A DNA stretch of 52,310 bases. It comes from Pseudomonadota bacterium. Its GTDB lineage: Bacteria > Pseudomonadota > Gammaproteobacteria > Burkholderiales > Ferrovaceae. Positions 46,212 to 52,310 of the stretch are shown piece after piece. The notes under the pieces are model-generated. The model was not told the origin of the DNA, did not search any database, and saw only the letters and a list, made by a program, of their open reading frames with translations. A program made the position numbers and the translations under genes. The DNA is taken from assembly GCA_021805445.1 (NCBI GenBank), contig JAJZFH010000030.1, positions 1-52,310 on the forward strand, read 5' to 3'. Each line of letters begins with the position of its first letter. Within the stretch, counting starts at the first letter, position 1.

Positions 46212-47764
46212 AGAACGAAAGACGCTTCAAAAAAGCGGAGAAGGCGGAGGTCTGTCTCTTGCTCGAGGGAACCTACCCCTACGTGTCAGGCGGCGTTTCG
46301 GCCTGGGTCAGCCATCTTCTGACAGAGTTTCCCGATGTGTCTTTTGCGCTGGTGTTCATGGGAAGCAGCCCCCAGGATTATGGCGATCCTGTGTACACCT
46401 TGCCGGACCATGTGGTCTACTACGAAGAATTTTTCATTCACGATGCCGTGCCCAAGGAAGCGGTCCGGAAGAGACATCAGGGGAATCCCCAGGCTTTTGA
46501 ACAGATGGAACTCTTTCACCAGGCTCTGCGGGATCCCCTGCACCCGGGCATGAGTGGGCATCTCTTGCGTCAGATCCTTCCCCTGATGGAAAAGGGAAAA
46601 CACCTGGATGACGCACAGTTCCTGTATGGCAAGATGTCCTGGGACATGATCACCGAGTACTACGAGCGGTACTCCACGGATCCCTCCTTTACCGATTATT
46701 TCTGGACGGTGCGCATGATGCATAAACCGATCTGGGAGATCGTCAATGTCAGCCGCCAGATCATTCCCGCCCGGATTTATCACACGGTATCCACGGGCTA
46801 TGCGGGATTCCTGGGCGCTCTGCTTCATTACCGCACGGGGCGCCCCCTGTTGCTCTCCGAGCATGGAATCTATACGAAGGAACGCAAGATCGACTTGCTG
46901 CAAAGTACCTGGTTGCGGGACAACCGGCGCTTTCTCGAGGAAGATTCCACGCAGGTCGGGTACCTTCAGGACCTGTGGGTACGTTTTTTCGAGTCCATCG
47001 GTCAGATGTGTTATTCCGCTTCTTCGTCGATCATCTCTCTTTTTGAACAGAATCGGCGTCGTCAGATCGAAGACGGGGCTCCGGAGGAACGTACGCGGGT
47101 CATCCCCAATGGCATAGATTTGCAACGTTTCTCGGCGTTGCGGGCGCAACGCCCGGAATCGGTCCCCCTGGTGGTTGCCTTGATCGGGCGGGTGGTTCCC
47201 ATCAAGGATATCCGGACTTTCATCCGGGCCATTTTTATTGCGACGCGCCGGGTGCCCGAGTTACAGGGCTGGATCATCGGGGGCGAGGGAGAAGATCCGG
47301 AATATGCTCAGGAATGTCGCAGTTTTGCGTCCAGTCTGGGTATTTTGGACGTTCAATGCCACTTCCTGGGACATCAGCAAGTGGATCGCTATTATCCCAG
47401 GATTGGTTTGCTGGCCTTGAGTTCCATCAGCGAAGGTCAGCCTCTGGTGATCCTGGAAGCCTACGCGGCGGGGGTCCCCGTCGTGGTCACGGACGTGGGC
47501 GCCTGTCGCGAGTTGGTGGAGGGGATGGCGTGGGAAGATCGCGAGTTGGGGAAGGCAGGGGCCGTGGTCCCCATTGCCGACCCCGAGGCCATGGCTCAGG
47601 CCATGATCGATCTGCTGACCCTTCCGGGATGTTGGCAGAATGCGCAAGCCGCTGCGGTGGCACGGGTGTCCCGCTATTACGATGCGCGGATCATGGAAGA
47701 CCACTATCGCCAACTCTATATGACCTTGTGGCAGAAGCCCAACGAAGTGTTTGCGGAAGGATGA
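46208..47764 (+). CDS. pelF: PelF: GT4 glycosyltransferase that polymerises Pel
   Basis: This cytosolic 518-residue GT-B fold enzyme uses UDP-N-acetylhexosamine (probably UDP-GalNAc). The N-terminal signature LLEGTYPYVSGGVSAWVSHL is characteristic of PelF. The nucleotide-binding C-terminal half has LIGRVVPIKDIRTFIRA, IGGEGEDPEY and the catalytic EX7E motif in SEGQPLVILEAYAAG. ATG 46208 overlaps the pelE stop; the frame from 46199 only adds three residues. Confidence 0.95.
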   Translation: MKNERRFKKAEKAEVCLLLEGTYPYVSGGVSAWVSHLLTEFPDVSFALVFMGSSPQDYGDPVYTLPDHVVYYEEFFIHDAVPKEAVRKRHQGNPQAFEQMELFHQALRDPLHPGMSGHLLRQILPLMEKGKHLDDAQFLYGKMSWDMITEYYERYSTDPSFTDYFWTVRMMHKPIWEIVNVSRQIIPARIYHTVSTGYAGFLGALLHYRTGRPLLLSEHGIYTKERKIDLLQSTWLRDNRRFLEEDSTQVGYLQDLWVRFFESIGQMCYSASSSIISLFEQNRRRQIEDGAPEERTRVIPNGIDLQRFSALRAQRPESVPLVVALIGRVVPIKDIRTFIRAIFIATRRVPELQGWIIGGEGEDPEYAQECRSFASSLGILDVQCHFLGHQQVDRYYPRIGLLALSSISEGQPLVILEAYAAGVPVVVTDVGACRELVEGMAWEDRELGKAGAVVPIADPEAMAQAMIDLLTLPGCWQNAQAAAVARVSRYYDARIMEDHYRQLYMTLWQKPNEVFAEG

Positions 47765-47770
47765 TCGACG

Positions 47771-49171
47771 ATGGCTGGCATTGGTTTTGAAATACGCAAG
47801 ATCCTCCACAAGGATAATCTGACCAGTACGCTGGCCGCCTACAGCTATGCGGGGTTGATCGGTTCGGGACCATTGATCCTGTCCATCGTCTCGATCCAGT
47901 TGATCAGCCTGTTCAGTTTGTCGGTGGCGCGCACCAACTTTCCCATCATCCAGTTTCAGGTTTCCCTGACCTATCTGATCGCTGCCAGCCAGATCTTGAC
48001 GGGCGCGGTGCAATTGATGTTTACCCGCTATATTTCCGACCGTCTGTTCGGGAACGAAAACGAGACGGTGCTGCCCAGTTACCACGCGGTGCTGCTGGTG
48101 GTGACCCTGGGGGCCGGGATCCTGGGGTTGACCCTGTGTTTTACGGTATTTTCCGGCATGGATAGTGACTATCGCCTGCTGATGTTGACGGCCTTCGTGC
48201 TGTTGTGCAATATCTGGTGCGGCATCATTTTCCTGTCGGGAATCAAGCAATACCGGGCGATTTTGTTGCTGTTCGTGGTGGGCTATGGATCAGCGGTGAT
48301 TTTCGCCCTGTTTCTGTTTCCCCGTTTCGGATTGAACGGATTGGTCGGCAGTTTCGTCCTGGGTCACGTTCTTTTGATTCTGGGGTTGCATTCCCTGATC
48401 TACCGTAATTTTCGCTCGGAAAAATATATTTCCTGGCAGGTCTTCGACCGCAGGTTCAGTTATCCCCGTCTGGGCGTGGTGGGTTTTTGCTACTATCTGG
48501 GCGAGTGGTTGCACAAGATCCAGTTCTGGTACTATCCCTTCACCGGTCAACCGGTCATCGGGCCGTTGCATGCCTCGTTCATTTATGACTATCCGATTTT
48601 TTTATCGTATCTGGCGGTGTTGCCCGGGATGGCATTTTTCCTGTTGCGAATCGAAACGGATTTCGTGGAATATTACAATGCCTTTTACGATGCCGTGCGT
48701 TCGGGGGGGACTTATGAACATCTTCAGAACATGCGCAACATGATGGTGCGCGGGGTCCGGACAGGGCTCTACGAGGTGCTCAAGATCCAGGGCATCGTGG
48801 TGCTGCTGGTCTTCGCTTTCGGACGGGATTTGCTTCATCTCGTGGGCATATCGGTCTATTACCTGCCTCTCCTGCGGATCGATACCATTTCTGCCAGTCT
48901 GCAGGTGCTTTTCCTGGTGGCGATCAACGTGTTTCTGTACATCGACCGCCAACGGGTGGTCATGATCCTGTCCGTTTTGTTTGTGGCGTTGACGGGGCTG
49001 TTTACCTGGATTACCTTGAAGGTGGGACCGGAGACATACGGCTATGGGTTTGCCCTGTCCAGTTTTGTGGTGGTCTTGATGGCAATTTTCTATCTGGAAC
49101 AGTATTTTTCTGAACTGGAATACGAAACCTATATGCTTCATCAGGATGATCTGGTCTATGGCCGTCACTGA
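47771..49171 (+). CDS. pelG: PelG: Wzx-like transporter of the Pel synthase
   Basis: This 466-residue membrane protein with about 12 helices belongs to the polysaccharide transporter superfamily, thought to move Pel across the inner membrane. The start MAGIGFEIRKILHKDNLTS is the highly conserved PelG N-terminus, and YAGLIGSGPLILSI and FCYYLGEWLHKIQFWY are further matches. AGGA lies upstream. It completes the core synthase with PelD, E and F. Confidence 0.95.
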   Translation: MAGIGFEIRKILHKDNLTSTLAAYSYAGLIGSGPLILSIVSIQLISLFSLSVARTNFPIIQFQVSLTYLIAASQILTGAVQLMFTRYISDRLFGNENETVLPSYHAVLLVVTLGAGILGLTLCFTVFSGMDSDYRLLMLTAFVLLCNIWCGIIFLSGIKQYRAILLLFVVGYGSAVIFALFLFPRFGLNGLVGSFVLGHVLLILGLHSLIYRNFRSEKYISWQVFDRRFSYPRLGVVGFCYYLGEWLHKIQFWYYPFTGQPVIGPLHASFIYDYPIFLSYLAVLPGMAFFLLRIETDFVEYYNAFYDAVRSGGTYEHLQNMRNMMVRGVRTGLYEVLKIQGIVVLLVFAFGRDLLHLVGISVYYLPLLRIDTISASLQVLFLVAINVFLYIDRQRVVMILSVLFVALTGLFTWITLKVGPETYGYGFALSSFVVVLMAIFYLEQYFSELEYETYMLHQDDLVYGRH

Positions 49172-49181
49172 AGGAGCCTCT

Positions 49182-50018
49182 GTGGGGCAGCGGCGGGGTA
49201 GGGCGAATATCTGGTTTCTGCTGGTATTGTGGGGCGTGAGTCCGCAACTCTTGGCGAAACCGCCCACCGTGGCCTTCTATTACGGCATGCATCCCGCTGT
49301 GCGGGAACTGGCGGATTTCGATCTGGTGGTGGTGGATCCCGACAGTGATTTCACCCCGGTACAGTATCCCCGCAGTCGGGCTCATTGGATTGCCTATGTC
49401 AGTGTGGGTGAGGTGACGCCCAATCGGGGCTATTACGATCTCTTTCCCAAATCCTGGATTTTGGGCGACGACACCGACTGGAATTCGGAAATCATTGACC
49501 AGACCTCACCGGCATGGCCCATCTACTTTGCCGAGCAGGTGGTCCGTCCTTTGTGGAATCGGGGCTACCGGGGATTTTTTCTGGACACGCTGGATTCCTG
49601 GCGCAAGGTGACGACGGACCCCAAGGAACAGGAACGACAACAGGATGGGTTGATCCGCCTGATTGTGACCTTGCATCAGAAATTTCCCCGAGCACAGATC
49701 ATCCTGAATCGAGGGTTTGAATTGCTGCCCAAGGTCCATTCCCTGGTCAGCGCGGTGGTGGTGGAGTCCGTATTTCAGGGATGGAGCCAGAAAGATAAAA
49801 CCTATTATGCGGTTTCTGCCCAGAATACCCAGTGGCTATTGGGCCAGATCGATGCCATTCGCCGTCAGTACCGCCTGCCGGTCATCGTTCTCGACTACTG
49901 TGACCCCCAACAGCCGGACTGTGCTTCTCAGGATATTTCCGTATTGCGCCGGACCGGAGTGATTCCCTATGTCTCCGATGGGCTTCTTCAGGTCATCAAT
50001 CCAATGACCTTGCGATGA
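49182..50018 (+). CDS. Stand-alone secreted Pel hydrolase (GH166-like)
   Basis: This 278-residue protein looks like a PelA hydrolase domain on its own. GTG 49182 is chosen because AAGGAG ends 5 nt upstream; ATG 49158 inside pelG is an alternative. A signal peptide (NIWFLLVLWGVSPQLLA) precedes a TIM barrel. The active-site motifs are all kept: AYVSVGEV (Glu 77), FFLDTLDSW (Asp 135), ILNRGFELLP (Asn 176), VVVESVFQGW (Glu 195) and VIVLDYCDP. In P. aeruginosa PelA the Asp and Glu of the second and fourth motifs are catalytic, giving an endo-alpha-1,4-N-acetylgalactosaminidase. It starts 10 nt behind pelG. No membrane anchor or lipobox is visible, so it should be periplasmic or released. Confidence 0.88.
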   Translation: MGQRRGRANIWFLLVLWGVSPQLLAKPPTVAFYYGMHPAVRELADFDLVVVDPDSDFTPVQYPRSRAHWIAYVSVGEVTPNRGYYDLFPKSWILGDDTDWNSEIIDQTSPAWPIYFAEQVVRPLWNRGYRGFFLDTLDSWRKVTTDPKEQERQQDGLIRLIVTLHQKFPRAQIILNRGFELLPKVHSLVSAVVVESVFQGWSQKDKTYYAVSAQNTQWLLGQIDAIRRQYRLPVIVLDYCDPQQPDCASQDISVLRRTGVIPYVSDGLLQVINPMTLR

Positions 50019-50022
50019 CGGG

Positions 50023-50961
50023 TCATCCCCGACCGGAAGGGTGGGCAGGGGATCTGTGCCGAAGTTTGTACTGACGAAAGATCAGGGACAGTAAACTCGT
50101 TCCCAGGGCGACCGCCAGGGGGAAGCGCCAGTCGGGATGGTCGATGACGAAGGGCAACAGTCCCACAGCGGTGGCGGGGGGGGCATGCAAATCAAAAAAA
50201 CGGATCAGAGTAATGGAAACGCCCATGGACAGGATGACCGCCAGGGGGCCATGACCGAGCAGCAGAAAAATTCCCAACCCCGAGGAAGCGGTCAGCAGGC
50301 AGGCCAGGACCAGCAGGACGGGTTTTCTTGCCCAGGGACAGACATCGGCATGGGCAAACATTTCATAGGCGATGACCACCAGGGGCGGATAAAGGATGAA
50401 GCGCCAGCCGGAAAAAAGCACCAGCCCCATGGCGATGACCAAAAAAACGATGAAGTAGGGCAACCAATGGTATTGGGTGGCAGGACATTCCACTTCATCA
50501 TCGATTCGATCGGCCCGTGAAGGGGGTGGGAGAGGGAGGTGAGCATTTTTTTGCAGCCGTTGGCGCAGGACCGAGCCCAGCGCCAATACGGATGTGCTGA
50601 AAAGGACGGCGCCCGCGTACCACCAACTGCCATCATTCAGGGCGATGGGCAATACCCCGGCGGAAATCGCGGGGGCGATGGGAGAGCGAAGTACCTTGAT
50701 GAAGAGCAAGGCGGCTGAAATCCCCAGTCCCAGCGACAGGGGGCCATAGCCCCACTGGTGTTGCAGCCACAGACCGACCACCGCCGCCAGAAAAGGGGTG
50801 AGAACCAGCAGGAAAGGAGCACTGGCCCATTTGCCCTGGGGGCGCTTGAAAATATCATAGGAAAGGGCTGCCAACTCCGGAAAAAGTACATGAGAAATGC
50901 CACTGATCAGGGCGACTTCTGCAATGCCTCCGATATAGCACAGGGCCAGGAGTTCTCCCAT
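50023..50961 (-). CDS. Duplicated HPP-like membrane protein
   Basis: This 312-residue integral membrane protein is built from two similar halves. Each starts with a PELAALSYDIFKRP / PPLVVIAYEMFAHA segment and continues with GYGPLSLGLGISAALLFIKV / GHGPLAVILSMGVSITLIRF and SPIAPAISAGVLPIAL / LHAPPATAVGLLPFVI. About four helices per half are joined by a hydrophilic linker (about 130-170). The pattern resembles HPP-family proteins, but function and substrate are unknown. It converges on the hydrolase gene (4-nt gap) and lies 14 nt behind the ion-channel gene, probably in one transcript. Confidence 0.7.
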   Translation of the reverse strand: MGELLALCYIGGIAEVALISGISHVLFPELAALSYDIFKRPQGKWASAPFLLVLTPFLAAVVGLWLQHQWGYGPLSLGLGISAALLFIKVLRSPIAPAISAGVLPIALNDGSWWYAGAVLFSTSVLALGSVLRQRLQKNAHLPLPPPSRADRIDDEVECPATQYHWLPYFIVFLVIAMGLVLFSGWRFILYPPLVVIAYEMFAHADVCPWARKPVLLVLACLLTASSGLGIFLLLGHGPLAVILSMGVSITLIRFFDLHAPPATAVGLLPFVIDHPDWRFPLAVALGTSLLSLIFRQYKLRHRSPAHPSGRG

Positions 50962-50975
50962 GTCAGTTCGTCCCT

Positions 50976-51509
50976 TCAGTCTTCAATGGAGCCCTCGCTG
51001 TTTCCGGAAGAAGGAGCGGTGGACGAGGGTTTGTCACGGACCGAGGCAAACTGGGCATCATAGGTTTTACCCACGATGTTGGCCAATACCCCGGTGGTCC
51101 AACCGAAGGTCAGCAATCCGGACATGGTGATGAACATGGCCAATTGGCGCCACCCCAGCGGCAGCAATACATCCCCGTTTCCCAGAGACGTATAGGTTTC
51201 TCCAGCCAGATAGAACGCGGTGCGCAGGTCAGGGATGGCCTGCATGAAGTACAGAATCAGTGCCAGAGAAAAAATTTCTGTCAGGTGGGTCAGCAGGATC
51301 AGGATGACCAGATAGAAGAAGTAGATCTGTCGGCGCAACTCACGATTTTCCCGGGCAAAACGCCACCAGTGGATTTCGAAGCGGTGCATGACCTGATACA
51401 TGCCCAGGCTGTGAATGAGCATGCAGAGCAGGATCATGACCAGACCCAAACCGATCTCCAGGAATGGGTGAACATCTGTGATGAGCGGCGCAGGGTTCAG
51501 GGCAACCAT
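50976..51509 (-). CDS. Two-helix ion channel protein with unusual filter
   Basis: This 177-residue membrane protein has about three helices (EIGLGLVMILLCMLIHSLG; FFYLVILILLTHLTEIFSLALILYF; ITMSGLLTFGWTTGVLANIV) and a pore loop GETYTSLGNGDVLLP. The layout fits the Ion_trans_2 family, but the filter reads SLGNGD instead of the potassium-channel form with GYGD. ATG 51509 gives a start just before the first helix. The open frame to 51722 would add 71 residues without a signal and is doubted; there is no clear ribosome site for either. It is upstream in the same transcript as the HPP-like gene. Confidence 0.7.
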   Translation of the reverse strand: MVALNPAPLITDVHPFLEIGLGLVMILLCMLIHSLGMYQVMHRFEIHWWRFARENRELRRQIYFFYLVILILLTHLTEIFSLALILYFMQAIPDLRTAFYLAGETYTSLGNGDVLLPLGWRQLAMFITMSGLLTFGWTTGVLANIVGKTYDAQFASVRDKPSSTAPSSGNSEGSIED

Positions 51510-51582
51510 GGAGGGAGAATCAAGGGTGGCATCCGTGTGGATTATAGCGAGATATGACCGTGACCTCCAGTGGATCCGGGGA

Positions 51583-51612
51583 TTGCATAAAAGTTTCATG
51601 AAACTGCAATAT
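51583..51612 (+). promoter_or_regulatory. Candidate promoter with palindromic operator, TonB receptor gene
   Basis: TTGCAT (51583-51588) and CAATAT (51607-51612) are 18 nt apart. The spacer contains the perfect 14-bp palindrome AGTTTCATGAAACT (51592-51605), well placed for a repressor. The leader would be about 95 nt and includes the dyad AGGATG/CATCCT (51636-51655). Confidence 0.4.
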
Positions 51613-51714
51613 TCACGACACGGCCCTGTCATAAAAGGATGGGAAAATGCATCCTGAAAATAACAAACGGGCCATGCCCGGACCCATTCACCCTTACCGA
51701 CAGGAATCACTTTC

Positions 51715-52310
51715 ATGCACAAGAAATTTCGTCTGAAGCCGTTGATCTCCGGACTGTTTCATGCCTCCATGCTGACGGCTCTGCCGGGAACCCTGTGGGC
51801 CTATGATCTGGGCTCGGTGTCCAGTGGCGCGGGCAACAGCAACGAAGCCATCCCGCCCGCCGAGTCGGCGTCGGCCAACGCGCCCACCCAGGGATCCTTG
51901 ACGGCCACCGAACCCCAGTCCGTGATCAACCGCAACTATATCGAGAATACCCAGACCGGGGCTTCCACTTATGTGGACAACGCCGCCATCGCGCCGGGGG
52001 TCTGGGCCTATAGTCCCAACGGCCCCGGAGGCAATGAGAACCCTTCCCTAACCCTACGCTCCTTCGTCGACGGACAATACAACGTCACCTTTGACGGGAT
52101 TCCTTTCGTCGATGGCGCCAACTTCACACACCACGTAAACAGTTATTTCCTGGCTCAGGACACGGGGGAAGTGACGGTGGATCGGGGTCCGGGGCGGGCC
52201 AGCACGGTGGGGGATGCCACCTATGGGGGGACCATTGCAGTTCGCTCCAATGATCCTCTGGGGGACCCGACGGCGACGGTACGGAGCCAGATCGGCAGTT
52301 TCAACTCGCG
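51715..52310 (+). CDS. TonB-dependent outer-membrane receptor (partial, 5' part)
   Basis: These are the first 198 codons of an outer-membrane receptor that imports metal chelates or cofactors using TonB energy. ATG 51715 follows AGGA. A signal peptide (GLFHASMLTALPGTLWA) precedes a short Ser/Ala-rich stretch and the plug domain: SVINRNYIENTQTGAS (TonB-box-distal start of plug), SLTLRSFVDGQYNVTFDGIP and EVTVDRGPGRASTVGDATYG GT. The plug motifs are typical of the siderophore-receptor class, but the substrate cannot be told without the barrel, which is outside the window. Confidence 0.88.
   Translation, partial: MHKKFRLKPLISGLFHASMLTALPGTLWAYDLGSVSSGAGNSNEAIPPAESASANAPTQGSLTATEPQSVINRNYIENTQTGASTYVDNAAIAPGVWAYSPNGPGGNENPSLTLRSFVDGQYNVTFDGIPFVDGANFTHHVNSYFLAQDTGEVTVDRGPGRASTVGDATYGGTIAVRSNDPLGDPTATVRSQIGSFNS

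Noticed and set aside
51571-51588. Possible second sigma-54 promoter (TGGAT...TTGC)
   Set aside because: The GG-to-GC distance is one base too long, and the -24 part is weak.
51626-51643. Possible Pho box (CTGTCATAAAA) before the TonB receptor
   Set aside because: Only one half-site fits; the second 11-nt repeat (GGATGGG) does not match.

Overview
The window is about 52.3 kb of dense, GC-rich bacterial chromosome with short gene gaps. It has no insertion sequence, integrase, rRNA operon or CRISPR array that I can see. The gene orders miaB-phoH-ybeY-corC-lnt-glyQ-glyS-gmhB-plsC, hemA-prfA-prmC and rpe-trpE, together with the GlrK/GlrR family, point to a Gram-negative betaproteobacterium. A Gallionella/Ferrovum-like environmental lineage is a guess, not a result.

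Layout. Positions 1-12.0 kb (minus strand) hold a conserved housekeeping block for tRNA modification, RNA maturation, lipoprotein acylation, glycyl-tRNA synthetase, heptose and phospholipid synthesis. Most genes are coupled by 4-nt stop/start overlaps, and fadD at the left edge has its own promoter. Next come an EipA-like envelope protein and a tRNA-Met(CAT). From 13.1 to 17.3 kb lies a hybrid histidine kinase with an HPt domain, coupled to a REC-EAL cyclic-di-GMP phosphodiesterase (RocS/RocR-like). A ferritin-like gene and a ClC antiporter follow. From 19.5 to 26.0 kb there is a rearranged GlrK-QseG/GlrR system. Kinase and lipoprotein are on the plus strand. The sigma-54 activator GlrR is on the minus strand behind an S1/P1 nuclease. 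opgH, a glucan glucosyltransferase, lies between the two halves. The gap in front of opgH carries a well-matched -24/-12 promoter and two perfect TGTC-N10-GACA boxes, which suggests direct GlrR control of periplasmic glucan synthesis. From 26.0 to 35.1 kb are grxD, an unknown gene, prmC-prfA-hemA, mltA, rpe-trpE and a LOG-family gene.

From 35.3 to 50.0 kb lies a complete Pel exopolysaccharide operon: a GalE-type epimerase with a Cys gatekeeper that fits N-acetylhexosamine substrates, then pelA, B, C, D, E, F and G, then a separate secreted Pel-hydrolase-type glycosidase. The hydrolase domain inside PelA has lost most of its active-site motifs, while the stand-alone protein keeps them all. The hydrolase activity therefore seems to have moved from the fused domain to a separate gene. 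PelD keeps the RxxD site for cyclic-di-GMP, so the phosphodiesterase at 16 kb could affect Pel output.

The right end holds a two-gene membrane operon (a duplicated HPP-like protein and an ion channel with a GNGD filter) and the start of a TonB-dependent receptor whose candidate promoter spacer contains a 14-bp palindrome.
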